Positions 46,931-60,800 of a DNA stretch of 64,000 bases are shown piece by piece. The notes under the pieces are model-generated. The model did not search any database and was not told where the DNA came from. It saw only the letters and a list, made by a program, of their open reading frames with translations. The stretch covers positions 124,001 to 188,000 of the forward strand of contig NW_026732304.1 in the NCBI RefSeq assembly GCF_028476545.1. Reading direction: 5' to 3'. Origin of the DNA: Physella acuta (Eukaryota; Mollusca; Gastropoda; Physidae). The first letter of the stretch is position 1, and the number at the start of each line of letters is the position of its first letter. Position numbers and translations under genes: made by a program.

Positions 46931-48030
46931 ACATATACATGCCTAAAAATGATTGGTGAAACAAACTGAGTTGAGGCTGTTTTTTATATGCAATGATGAT
47001 AAAAACGTATTAAGAGAAAGTTCTGGAATTGCAATAGTTTTTTTCTACCTGCCCCCTATACCAAAATTAATAGAAAAAATATGCTTTGTTGTTGGGTTTA
47101 GGACTAGGTTTAGGGCTTTGGATGGACAGGAGGGTTATGGAACAGTAGCAGTAATAAAGTACAGGTTTAAAATAAACCAAGTTTAAAGCCGGGTTGTTTT
47201 TCTTTGTCAATCCTAACAGGAAAATACCAAGCTTATTAAAATTTGCAATCCATTGACAGTTTTAATTAAGGCCATAAAATGTTGATTATTCTGTCAATTT
47301 TTACAAAGTTAAAAATAACAATACATGAGACAACATGTTGGGTACTTGAAAAAGCTGAGTTGCCAAATTAGAGCTCAAGTAAACCAACTGTGTCCTAATA
47401 TCATAGAAACATCACAATAAAATTATCTGATTAAATAAAGCACTTTTTTTAAAAGAAATTAAAAGTACAATCACAAAGTAAGATATATGAAGGTATTCCC
47501 AAACTTGAAGATTATGAAAGATTAAGTATTTTGAACAAGATCCAGGTATGATATTACAACATTTGACAATTTTCATGTATCATTTACAGTTAAAGAAAAT
47601 CAACTCAACCGTTTTATATTTGAGAATAATGAAACAATGTTAACCAAAAAAAAGTGAATACTTTGAACTTTAAAAATTTAGCATTAAAATTAACAACCTA
47701 TGCACCAGGTTTATTCCACAACAAATGCAGCATTTTAAACAGACAACCGCAACAAAATACTTGCCAATTAAGTAATGAAATGCATGTAAATTAAAACTTA
47801 TAAGCTCTCAGACAACAGAGGTCTGCCAGTACGCTATATTTCATTAACACGTCATAGTTAAAAAAAATGTAATAAACTTTTTAAACATTGATTTATACAT
47901 TTTGAAAGAAACAGCATTGTAGAAGTATATGCCTACAATTAGGAGAAGGATGATCAGGCTTAATTTTTTGTTGGTGGGGAAGACATCTGGAAAATTGTAG
48001 GATTGTTGCACTAGTACTAGAAAAGAAAAT
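46931..48030. other. Intergenic AT-rich stretch, no gene seen
   Basis: No tandem structure and no credible exon. Confidence 0.6.
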
Positions 48031-48215
48031 ATTGGTTCAGCTGCAGAGGTCATAAGGTTAAGGGTCAACATATTGGTTCAGTTGCTATAAAGGTCACAAG
48101 GAAAGGGGTCAAACTATTGATTCAGCTTCTATGAAGGTCACAAGGTATGTGGTCAACATATTGGTTCAGCTGCTATAAAGGTCACAAGGTGAGGGGTCCA
48201 AATATTGGCTGAAGA
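48031..48215 (+). repeat. 44-bp x4 tandem repeat
   Basis: Units like TATTGGTTCAGCTGCTATAA, AGGTCACAAGG, then a GGGGTCAA variant. Confidence 0.88.
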
Positions 48216-48786
48216 CTAAAGAAACTGAATATAGTTTAAGTAATCTAAAAGCTAACAGACTAGATATTGCTTTATATGTAAACAAAATAATAAATCTAGC
48301 TTGACAAATACATCTAAAAAATGTTTTTAGCATTATGGCTAAAATGATGAACCCATACATCAGACATTATTCATGAAAACTAACAACTTATTTCATTCAA
48401 ATACACCAAGCTCATAATTCTAAACAATGTCTATACAATAGACCTAAATCTTTATTGCAAGAAGACTCCTACATTCAGGCACATTGATACAAACTGCTGC
48501 ATCAGATAGGTCCATACACCATTTGTGTTATGAAATGGGTGTGACTTAGTGCTGCAACTGAAATTATCAACCTCACCCCCCCACTCCCCCAATTCCCTCC
48601 TCTAAACTTCTGGAGCCAACATGACAATGCCATGTGATGCTTAGTTCTTTGCTTAAAAAAAGTAGCCATTTTTAATTCTGTGAGCAATTAATAGTGAACT
48701 GAATCATTTTTTAATTATACTTTTATAATATCTCTGAGTTTCTTTCAGTCATTTTTACTCCGGGGTGGGGGGGGGGGGGGAGAAAT

Positions 48787-48788
<2 letters not shown>

Positions 48789-48824
<36 letters not shown>

Positions 48825-48830
48825 ATATAT
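48789..48830. repeat. Short (TA)n tract after a G run
   Basis: G run 48766-48780 followed by TA repeats. Confidence 0.9.
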
Positions 48831-48880
48831 ATTGTCCATTTGAATTCAATACTCTTTTTCCACTTCATCCAGGTGGGACA

Positions 48881-49059
48881 CAGAGTTTCTTCCAGGCATC
48901 TCTGCCCCCCCAAAAAATTTTTACCGCCCCCCCCCGAACGAAATAAAATTTATATAATTTATATAGAAAATATATACTTTTAACAGTGTCCGCCCCCCCC
49001 CCCCCCCGAAAATTTCAAGTGCCCCCCCCCCCGGAGAAAAAAGTCTGGAAGAAACACTG
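48881..49059. mobile_element. hAT MITE, CAGAGTTTCTTCCAG family, intact ends
   Basis: CAGAGTTTCTTCCAGGCATC to GTCTGGAAGAAACACTG with a perfect 8-bp duplication GTGGGACA (48873-48880, 49060-49067). C tracts and ATAGAAAATATATACTTTTA inside. Confidence 0.93.
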
Positions 49060-49861
49060 GTGGGACACTAGAAAAGACCCATGGGGGGGGGTCCGTTAAC
49101 CCCACCCCCTCACCTCCCCAGACATGCCTGAGATTAACTCTGACAGTTACATACCATACCTCACCATATAACACTACTAATACACATAACATAAAACGAT
49201 GACAATGTTTCCATATAATGCATCTTCATGGCAAGAATACTGACAGCTTGCATCACAAATGCTAATAAAATCTAAAATATCATCTTGTAAAACAAAGACA
49301 TACGACTGAAAACAAGCATTAGAATTTAGAAAACATTGGGCATAAATCACTAACATCACTAAATGTCTTCAAATGCTGTGTATAATAATTCATCTGAAGG
49401 AAAAAGTAAATTTAATGTAAATTCAATAAAATACACATCAATCTCTTCTGACTCAAAAAAAAATATTTGAAAAAATTATTGTGGAGTAATAAGAACATGT
49501 TCAACTTCAGACAGTCTTACAATTGATTGACATAAGTAACTGCAGTTCAAATTGTACAAAATATTTTTTGACTAGGTTAAGTAAATACTTACAACAGAAT
49601 AAAATAAAATTGAAATTGATAACATCAACTATATTGTATCAATTCATATTCTTAACACCGTGCTTTGAATAGACAATACCTTGTGTGTTAAAGGGGAATA
49701 AATGAGAAGGAATGTTTTTTATTTCGTATAAACTGACTTTAATAAACTTTTTGTAAGTAATATTTTAAGCTGAAATTAAATTGCAGAAAGTACATTAGCT
49801 TTAATTCAATAACTTTCTACACTTTCTTATTAACATATTATGATATTTCTACAGTAATTAA

Positions 49862-50760
49862 GGGGATATGCGCGGAAAAAAATCACAAAATTTCTTGTTT
49901 TCCGTCATGATGGGTTTCTTGCACTTTTGGATACTTTGTCCATTTTTGTATAAAGAAAATAATAACTTAAAAGAGAAAAAAATATTTTATGTGTTTGAAT
50001 TACGATTTGTATGACCCTATTAATTAAAAAATAATCATTTTTTCCCAATCTTACAAGCTCTCTATGAAAAGTTTTATATCCGTCATTATATTGTTTTTGA
50101 CATCATTGGAAAGCTGGATTTCTCATGTATTTAATAAACTTAATTTCCTACATCTCGGAAACACCCAACGCTTACAATCGGCTATGCAGTTTACACAGAT
50201 ATGGTACTTTCCTGACCTAGTTTTCGTTACTTTTGGCGGTTTTTCTCAGTTCGCAGGTTTTTAACACTAAAAAGCCTACTACTTTTTTATTTATTAAACA
50301 ATGCCAACCATATTTTCAGTAAATGTTCTTGATGCAAAAATACAACTTCTGTCACGAGGGAATTGTGATTGCTTTCATAGAAAAAAATTATTTGGTAATT
50401 AATATGCACATTTTGAAACTTTTGAATACTAAAAAGGGTAAGATTTTTTTAGACATTGTAAAATTTTTACTAGTAATTATTTCAAATAGTTGTCGTGACA
50501 AAAGTTTTAATATATACTGAAATATAAGCAGTTTAAATTTGATTGCTATAGGTGCATAAATAAAAAAGCCTTAGTATTTTTAAAAGTACCGAAAAATTCA
50601 AAATGGCGGAGGTTTTTTGGGTTTCCATGACAACCAAAATTGTTTTCGACCCGTTTTTTTGCTGTTTAATACTTACTTTTATATGCCAAATATGATAAAA
50701 GTATTCAAAAGGCTCTAAATCTTAAACTGAAAAAAATAGAAAAAAACATAGCATATCCCC
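49862..50760. mobile_element. 899-bp element with GGGGATATGC ends and TTAA flanks
   Basis: GGGGATATGC at the left and GCATATCCCC at the right are perfect complements, each bordered by TTAA (49858-49861, 50761-50764). TTAA duplication is the piggyBac mark, though the termini are not the usual CCC start. No transposase frame. Confidence 0.65.
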
Positions 50761-50879
50761 TTAAATTATAGAGACACCTTTCTTATCTTTTGATGTCTCA
50801 AACAAAGCAGAGTTTTTCAACAACTTATATTAAATATTTCAGAGTTGATTTTCTTTAAAATAATGTGGTAAAATTTAAT

Positions 50880-51640
50880 AATATATGTGGAGTTATTTAA
50901 ATAGGTTGTAGAAAGCTTTGAGATTTAATGTATATAAAGTGAGTTCTTTAAATTCATTTTATTAAGCTTGAGATATAATGTATATCTTTAAATAATAAAT
51001 TATAAAGTTTGAGATTGAATGTAGAGCTTATTAAATAACTTTCAGTAAACTTTGAGTAATGTAGATTAAAGTGAGTTAATTATAAATTTTAATAAAGGTT
51101 GAGATTTAATTAGCTGTTTAAACAACTTTCAGTAAACTTTGAGACATTATACAGATAAAGTAAGTTAAGACATTATATAGATAAAGTAAGTTAATTGTAA
51201 ATTTTACTAAAGTTTGAGATTTAATTAGTTGTGTAAAAAAACTTACAGTAATCTTTGAGATATTTTATAGATAAAGTTAATTAAATAAATAACTTTTACC
51301 ACAGTTAGAGATTTAATTCATGGTTTATATAACTTTCAGTAAACTTTGAGATATTATATTGATACAGTAAGTTAATTATAAATTTTACTAAAGTTAGAGA
51401 TTTAATTAGTTGTTTATATAACTTTCAGTGAACTTTGAGATATAATATAGATAAAGTTAGTAAATTAAAAAAATTTTAACTTAAGTTTGAGATTTAGTTA
51501 GTTATTTTAATAACTGTCATTAAAGTTTGATATATTATATAGATAAAGTGAATTAAATCAATAAATGTTGCTAAAGTTTGAGATTTAATTAGTAGTTTAA
51601 ATAACTTTCAATAAACTATGAGATATAATTTAGACAAATA
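50880..51640. repeat. About 105-bp tandem array just downstream of kynureninase stop
   Basis: Seven to eight copies of a unit with GTTTGAGATTTAATTAGTTG, TAACTTTCAGTAAACTTTGA and AGATAAAGTAAGTTAATT. The array ends 65 bases from the stop codon, so it probably lies in the 3' UTR or just after it. Confidence 0.85.
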
Positions 51641-51704
51641 CAACTGATATCTATGTCTACTTGGAACAATGATAACAGAGTTCTGACAGTCCAGACAGCT
51701 GGCG

Positions 51705-51854
51705 TTAGACTGTGGTCTGGTCAACGTGGGACAGGGATCCCTTGGCTGCCAGGAGGGCATCTTTGAGTAGGGCCATAAAGCGGTGGACGTCTTCGAAGCT
51801 GCAGTACATGGGGACTGGGGTGATGCGGATGACACGTGGAAGACGCTTGTCGCA
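51705..51854 (-). CDS. KYNU: Kynureninase last exon ([15 protein letters not shown] to stop)
   Basis: 150 bp after acceptor TTTTTTCTTCTAG. It encodes [35 protein letters not shown] and ends HVDQTTV with TAA. It is phase 0 with the previous exon (GVV then CDKR, as in the human protein). Confidence 0.94.
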   Translation of the reverse strand, partial: CDKRLPRVIRITPVPMYCSFEDVHRFMALLKDALLAAKGSLSHVDQTTV

Positions 51855-54800
51855 CTAGAAGAAAAAATGTTAATTCATTATAAAATAGGAATAACATTAA
51901 CGAGATTAAGAATAATTATTATTTGATCTTATGACTACTTAATTACAAATAAAAAATTGTTTAGAAAGATTTTTTAGATAAACTGTGTATATGGATGTAT
52001 ATATTTAGATTTAACTGAAATGAATATTTAATGAAAATGATTAAAGAGAGAATTGTCAAGAAGAGAAACTATTGCTAATAGAGGAAACTAGTTAAATTAT
52101 CTTAACTGTTAATTTATGGATTTTTATACTGCACTGAGAGTAATTTATAAAAGATACTTTGCACAAGTTACTTATTAGCAAACTTAGGTATCTGGCAAAA
52201 AATACATAGCAACCAGACTCACATCATCAACCTAACACACATCAGCAACACATTGAAAACAAAAACAACATGAACATATCTTCAGCTAAAATCAAGATCA
52301 CATCACTAGTCAACACATCATGAACAATTACTTACACAATAAAAAAAACCACACGTCTTCTATATGCTTAGAATCAACTACACATCACAACAACAACACC
52401 AACTAATAACAAATAAATACATCATAAACCAATTAAACATGAAGGTACAAATAGGTATTCAAAATGAAATTTTTATAATGAAGTTTAATAAAATTTAACA
52501 CTTCCACCTGATAGAGACTGTTTTCATCAGAACAGAAACACCAAATTTATTGATGTATGTCCATTTTTAAAAAAGTTATGAATTTTTTAAAACTCAAAAA
52601 ATGCGTTCGCTTTTTGAATAGTAAAGGGTCTATTTGAGACCCCTACTAACTTCTACAATAACTAAGTTAGAACTCTCAAATTTCTTGCACACACAGCCAG
52701 TAATACAAATAGCAAACCCAATTTTTTTTTAAGGTAGTCAGACAGATATAAATAGAAAATTTATTCACATAAAAATGAGCCAAAGCACAATTTTACCGAA
52801 GTACGACAAGGGAGACAAAAAGTTAATTTACAGTCATTTTTAAAAAATCATAGAAAATCAACTAATTAAGCCACATTAATAATATAAATGTTCTAAGAAA
52901 GGAAATTCAAACCATGTTAATATAAAATAAGCAGGTAAAGAATTAATAAAGAAAATAATTAGCGAGACCAGATTCAGCAAGGTCAGTTTATAAAAATTAG
53001 AAATTTCATCCTTTTTCAAAAAATTATTTAAAAATATTTAAGTAAGGTATCTTAATAAATTTTACACCAACTTAAAGCACATGATGTTCTTAATATATAA
53101 TAAACACAGAGACATAAAATAATCATTCTGCAAAACAATACAAGGCATCCTTCCTTAACGCCCAAAATCAAGAATTTTCATTACCTAACATCTTGCAAAA
53201 AGTGTCCTTACTTTTAAGAAAGTAATATAAATTGTGTATGAAACATGTTAGCATTACTTTGTTATAAAAAATTAAATAACTATACTATTACTTTACTTAT
53301 ATACTTACTAAGAAGAAATGTCATGCCTTTTAAACACTGATGAAGTAAGATAACTAATTAAACTAAAATTCTTTATAAATGATCCTAACTGTTAGCTTTG
53401 TGATGTTCATCTAGTTTTGTTACTCTGCTCCCTAATCATGACATGCTTAGCCTAAATTTACTTGTTATCAGTAAATGTATTTCTTCTAGTTAGTTATTGA
53501 TCAATGTCAACTTCTGGAAATGTCTAGGTCCTAACTTATACAATTATCAGAAATCTTAGAGCAGGTTCAAAAAGACAGGTCAATATCCTGATTGGGAAAG
53601 TTCTCTATGAGTTTGGGTAGCATTGTAATTAATAGTCAATATCTTGGTTGAGTTTGTCTTCTTCTTCAAGTTCAAGGTTTGGAGTGGCATTGTAATAAAT
53701 GATTGTGAACTGGCAGCACACATCAAATTATGGAATCTAGTAAGGGATCTTTCCATTGGTCCAGAGTATAGATAATGTCTGTGAATAAAAACAATTAATT
53801 AGCATTTCCAATATACTGACTTATATAGTAGGTCTGTATATCTTTATACCTACTTAGATATCAATCATGTAACATTACATCATTATAACTAATAAGCAAA
53901 GTGAAGAAAATACTAACATCTGACATATGGTTTCCTTCAAAAGTATTCAGTAGTCCTGTTGGTGCTTACACAAACAATACACATTTTTGACAGGCCTTTC
54001 AGTTTCCCCTTTCTTTTGCTAATATCTTGCTCTGTAAATAGAATAATTTTAAAAGTAAGGCTGCTCAATGCTTTTTTAGATATTAAATGTAAACACTTTA
54101 GATAGTTCTACTACTAAATATTAACATGAAAGCAATAGTGAATCTAAGTAGATCTAGAATCTAGAAACAATTTTGGGTTAAACTATTATGGAAGGGGGGG
54201 CTACATTTTATTTTAATGTTGTCAGTTCAATAAACCTAGAGATAAGAAACATTAACGATCGTAGTATTCTAAAATTTAATGTAATTACTGCAATTATATA
54301 GAATAGTTAACTATTAAACTAGGAAAAACAAAATAAACAATGCTACAATAAATTGAAAGTATGCTGTTAACCCTGCGTAATATAATAGTTGAATCCAACA
54401 TTACGAGAAGGCAAAAAAAAAAAATGGCCGACAAGCGGCTTGAAATATCGACAATATATTGATAGTTTAATCGGTCGATGTTAGTAATTAATAAAATTCA
54501 TGAATACAAATTAAATTCTATCACTCTTTTAAACATCTTTTTGATTTAATTGTGCATTCCTTTTTTATTTTGGCAATCGTAAATTAAATACAAAGAACTT
54601 TTAAAAAGGTCTAGATAATTTTTTGGTAAATGTTTTTTTAAGCGTGTAGCAATTACCGATAAGTGGACACTAAAATGCAAATGGTTTAAAGCAGCAGTTT
54701 ATTATAAATAAAATGAATATAGCTAATAATTTATAAAGCACTTAACTTACCTAGACATTGTTTAAAATCCATGGTAATCCGCGAATATACACAAAATCCT

Positions 54801-57800
54801 GCTTTGAACTTGAGCCGGGTGTTCCGTGACATTACGCAAAACTAGATTTAAGCCGGCAAAAGTTAGCGCGGGTCATCACGATACGTATGCGTTCGTTTTT
54901 ATTTCTGCGATCCGATACCATACATTAAGTGTTAATTAAATTATAACATTTTTATAGTAAATTGGACGCCCGATCTGAATATATAATTTTGCCGGCTGTA
55001 AAATATTTTTTTCGTGTAAAAAAATCATTTGAAACTTTTAAATCTATTATTTTTAGCATTAAATTATATTTTACAGCGGGCAAAGTCATATCATCTTAAA
55101 GGGCGTCCATTCTACTTTCTATATTAGTTTTTAGTGTAATCGTATGTATTATGGTATCGGATCTCCGAGCTTTGGCGCAACCCGACCAAATTTTTTTGCG
55201 CGCAGTACGTTTTTTTCGGCTCATTTAGAATACCTAGTACAAACCACTAGCCACATTTCACCAACACATCAAAAACCATTACCAATCACTAGCCAACATG
55301 TCATGTAACATTATAAAAAAAAATATCAAAGAAAAACAACTCGACATCACCCACTTGTCTCCTCATCTCACAAACACATCACCAACCAATACCAATGATC
55401 AACCATCATTTAATGTGACATTGTCAACAAACGACCAAAAAAATAAAAAAATAAAAACTCACCACCACCCCTCTTATCTCCACATCTCACCAAAACATCA
55501 CAAACTAATACCAATTCCCAACAAATACCTCATGTGACCTTTTTAAAAAATGAACACACTCCCCTCCCCCTTTCTGACATCTCACAACATCACCAACCAA
55601 CATCATATGTGACATTATCACCACACAAAAAAAAACAATTAAGTACATATCTTCTCCACATACCACAACACATCACTAAGCATCACATCATGAGCCATCA
55701 ACACCAAAAAAAAGAGAAAAAACAACTGACCACCCCCGCCCCCTTTCTCCACATCTCACCAACACATCACCAACGAACATCACATGTGACATCAACCATA
55801 AACAAAAAAAAAACAACTGACCACCACCCCCCTCCTCTCCAGCTCCTTAAACAACTGCTCTATGCAGACATTAAACGCCAGTGAGAGTTGTGCCCCCCTC
55901 TGCTGGGGGTCGGCAGGTGTGAAGATATCAATGTAAATGTTGTCCCCATCAGGTGTGTCCCCCGCAGGCCGCCTGTAGTAGTGGAGGACCAAAAACTCCA
56001 GGTAGCTGGTCAGTAGGAGGGACTTTTTTCTAAGGTCCTCTACACTTGTTTTCTTAAAAACCTGGGGGAAAAGTCACTCAGCTTTAGCATAGATGCAGGA
56101 CGTTTATTAGAATCTAATGACAATTTTTAAAAAAAAGCTGTTCATTAAAAAACATTATTTTGTGAAGCTAGTTTAAGCATAGCTGTAGAATGTTGATTAG
56201 AATCTATTCTCAGGTCAATTCAATAGCTGTTCCAATTTAGTTGTGGCTTTAGGTTAAATTAAATTATAAAACATTATTTTGTGAAGCTAGCTTTAGCATA
56301 GCTATAGAATGTTCATTAGAATGTAATCACAATTTAATAAAATAGCTTATCTAATTTAGTTATGCCTTCAGGTTAAATGAAATTATGAAACATTTTTTTG
56401 TGAAGCTAGCTTTAGCATAGTTGTAGAATGTTGATTAGAATCTATTCTCCAATTAATTCAATAGCTGTTCTAATTTAGATGTGGCTTTAGGTTAAATTAA
56501 ATTATAAAACATTTTTTGTGAAACTAGCTTAACAATTGATGAAGAATGGTTATTTTAATCTATTCAAATTTAATTCAATAGCTGTTCTAATTTAGTTATG
56601 GCTTCAGGTTAAATTAAATTACTAAACATTATTTTGTGAAGCTAGCTTTAGCATAGCTATAGAATGTTCATTAGAATGTAATCACAATTTAATAAAATAG
56701 CTGTTCTAATATAGTTTTAGCTTCAGGTTAAATTAAATTACTAAACATTTTTTTCGTGAAGCTAGCTTTAACATAGCTGTAGAATGTTGATTAAAATCCA
56801 TTCTCAATTTAATTCAAAAGCTGTTCTAAATTACGAAATATTGTTTTGTGAAGCTAGTTTTAGCATAGCTGTAGAATGTTGATTAAAATCCATTCTCAAT
56901 TTAATTCAAAAGCTGTTCTAAATTACGAAATATTGTTTTGTGAAGCTAGTTTTAGCATAGCTGTAGAATGTTGATTAGAATCTATTCTCCAATTAACTCG
57001 CCAGCTGTTCCAATTTAGTTGTGGCTTGAGGTTAATTTAAATTATGAAACATTTTTTTGTGAAGCTAGTTTATGCATAGATGAATAATAGTTATTTGAAC
57101 CTACTCAAATTCAATTCAATAGCTGTTCTAATTTAGTTATGGCTTCAGGTTAAATTAAATTACGAAACATTTTTTTTATGTGAAGCTAGCTTAGGAATTG
57201 ATAAAGAATAGTTAATTGAATTTATTCTCAATTTAATTCAATAGCTGTTCTAATTTTGTTATGGCTTTAGGCTAAAATAAATTATGAAACTTCATTTTCT
57301 GTGAAAATAGGCTTAGCACTAATTCAGAATGTTTATTGGAATCTAGTCACAATTTAATGAAATTAATACTTTTTCCTGATCATGCCCGAGAAACAAGGGG
57401 CAGATGAAGTAGAGTTAATCTGTTTCAGAGACCTTGGTATATGAAAGGATAGTGTGATCATCATTATGCCCAGCTGCCTTTGTTTTCCCTAACATAAGTT
57501 AGGTACTGATCAAAAACTGTACAAGCAAAACTGTACAAGATCATGGGTTTATTCTTTAACTTAGTTGTATTTTATTTTTTTTCAAAACAATTGAATGCTT
57601 ATTATTATAATGGTTTTTGCATTTATTTATTTTAAAAGTACTAATAGTTTCCACATAAAATTATTCACCTCAAAACTGGCTTTCAAAGGCGCACACAAAA
57701 ACCCTGGTGTGTTGCTGATCCTATAGCCTCTGGCACCTGGTATAAGCTCCATTTCTGTAGACAAACAAGGGAATACATCAACCTGACAAAACTAAATTTT

Positions 57801-60800
57801 GTGAGGAACTGATTGTAAAAAAAAACAACAAAAAAACAATACACACTCTACTAGAAATATCTGTTCTTAAAGTGTGAGAGAAATGAAGATTAGGATGTCC
57901 CAGAAAGTTGTATGGAACCCAGAAATAGGATGGGTTAGCTGCATTTATCTGGCAAGTGCTACGCTTTATTACAACCTTGATTAAGAAACAAGCCTGTGAT
58001 GAATTTCTTTTTCCAATGCATGAAAGTAATAAATAAGGAAGGACTCCAAGTCAATACAACATAACCCCCCACCCCCCCCCCCCCCCCCCCACAACAGTTT
58101 TAATTAATTAAAAGGTATATATTTGATATTCAACTTAATATTCAATTAAACTTATTTAAATTAAAAAATCTGCAAAAAAAGTTTCTACCTAAAAGTAAAG
58201 AATGCTATCTGGCAGTCAAGGGGTAACCTAAGTTGTATTTGATCATAGAGCAGATACAGACAATACCTAAGTTCAAACTTTTAATGAGCACACTATATTT
58301 GAGTATTTTCTCATAATCACTTTTAAAAAATTTCAATTAATTATAACTATTAATTCATAATTTTTGTTTTTAACTATGACTTTAGATTCTCTTCACTATT
58401 AGTACTTCCCAATATTAAAATATAAACCTCACAGCAATTTATTGTCCAGGGGGGTTTATGTTAGGGGGTTTATGACTAGATATCACAAGTAAGACCTCTA
58501 CTGAGAGCAGAGAAAACCCTATAAAGACCATTTATAAGAACTCTCACAACATACCTAATTTGATAACAAGGATCAGTCCTAATATAAACTAAACCCAACC
58601 TACACAGTTCTTCACATTATCACTTCATCCTATTATTGCTGTATGGCTACCATACATATAATAAATAAATATTCACTTTCAAATTTTTTAAATCTATATC
58701 ATGTCATATATAAAAAAAAAATTAAGCTGATTTTTTTACAAATAGAAAACTAACCATGCTTGTAAATAAAAATCTAGCTGGTGTCACTAAAAAAAAGTTG
58801 ATGTCCCATGAATGAAAAATTCTACATGATCCCCTATCAATAAAATTCATAGCCGATGTCATATAGATAAACTACTTACTGTTGTCCATTTTAAATCTTG
58901 TGGACATGTCGTGCCCCCACCAGCCCAGCAGCTTAGGGAAGTTGTTGGAGCGGAACTTTTCATGGATGAACAAACCTGCCAGGCCTCCAGCACTGGCGTT
59001 AAGGTACTGTTGGATTAGACGTGTAAAAACGTGAGGTCATTGCTCAGGTCAAGGTCAATGCTTTTTATGTTTGGATAAGGTATGTTGGGCCTACATTGGC
59101 GAGGTTTAGGTTCTGTTAGTATGGTCATGTTTTCATTAGTTGATTAGTGAGGTAAACTTTTTCATTCGTGAGGTCAACTTTTTAATCAGGTCAATTATGT
59201 ATGCTGGTGAGCAGTGTTTCTTCCAGACTTTTTTCTCCAGGGGGGCACTTGAAATTTTCGGGGGGGCGGTAGACTTTCTTCGGGGGGGCGGACACTGTTA
59301 AAAGTATATATTCTCTATATAAATTATATAAATTTCATTTCGTTCGGGGGGGGGGGGCGAAGAGATGCCTGGAAGAAACTCTGCTGGTGAGGTTAAGTTT
59401 TTGTCAATGAGGTCAAATACACTGAATAGATCATTTTATCAATCAGTTCTGATAGATATAATAAAAAGTCAGCTTTCTTAATCAGATAAACTGTTTATCG
59501 GTTGATAAAATGTTGATGTTGCATTAGTGAAAGACAATTTTTTTTTATCGCTGAGAGCAAATTTTTAAAACAATAAGATCAATATTTTTAGAAAAGTGAG
59601 AACAACATTTTTTGGTAGGCAGGTATTTGTCAACTCAAATGTATTTGTAAAGAGTCATGTCACCTTTCTAAAACAGTGGAGTCAACTTTTTTTTTTTACC
59701 AGATCAGAAAGTTATATGCGGGATGTGAATCAATATGCCCCAGTGATATTAAAGCTGTTTATTGACATGTATATTAGTAGTCAAACTTTAATAACACTGA
59801 GATTAAATTTGATTTAGAGCAAGCTCAAGCTGGTAGATTATGGTTTGACTACATAAAGTTACATGTTCATGCAAGACATTTTTCCTTTGAAAACATTCAT
59901 ACATCATTTGCCTATTTTTTTAACCCATATATCGTTTTGTTATAAATAAAGTGTACAAAGTACATTTTTTAGCGCAATTTCCATTCTGGAGAATTGCGTT
60001 TATTAACTCGTCATTTCTGGGAATGGATGGATGGATGAATGAATAAATGGATGAATGTGTATCCGGGCTTTAAGTCGTATCTCCTCCTCAACGAAGCAAT
60101 ATCGATGACTAGTTCCAAAAGCAATTATGTTAAGCAAGTTACGAGAATGAGCATAGGCCATAAAAATTCCGGGTTTCTTTCATGTATTTCCCGTAAAAGC
60201 CAAACAACCTCGAAAAAATGCAGTTTTTGGCCCATATCTCGGCAACCAGACCACTTAGCGACTTGAAACATGTACCAATCGATTCCTGCCCTAATTTAGA
60301 ACAATATTGCCGAAGAAAGTTTTCAAAAATATCCTCTCGTTCGGTCACAAATTTTAAAATTACATAAACACCTACAAACCGATCGCTCTTCTAGCTTGAA
60401 CGCACCCAATCATTATACGTCAGAGCTATTTTTAGATAACATAAGGAAATTGCGCATAAATGTCACTAGACTTTTTTAATTAACTTGCGCGCCTACTGAA
60501 CGTGATGGCGCAGCCATGGAACGTGATGACGCATCTATTGAACGTGATGACGCGTGTGGTGTGGTTGTATATACATGCCGGAAGTAGAGATCTATCATCT
60601 TAATGATTATCATGTTGATAATCAAGTTCAACTAACCAATGGTTTTAATAACCCTGCTCTTGATTTCAAGGTGCTTAGTTTAGTTAGTAGTTAGGTTTAT
60701 TTAATAAAAAACGTTTTAATAACTAACCAATGGTTTTACTAACCCTGCTCTTGATTTACGCTACGACAGAGCTATTTTTAGATAACATAAGGAAATTGCG

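Noticed and set aside
51608-51835. 75-codon minus-strand frame [13 protein letters not shown]
   Set aside because: It is a shadow frame over the kynureninase last exon. The correct frame gives [15 protein letters not shown].
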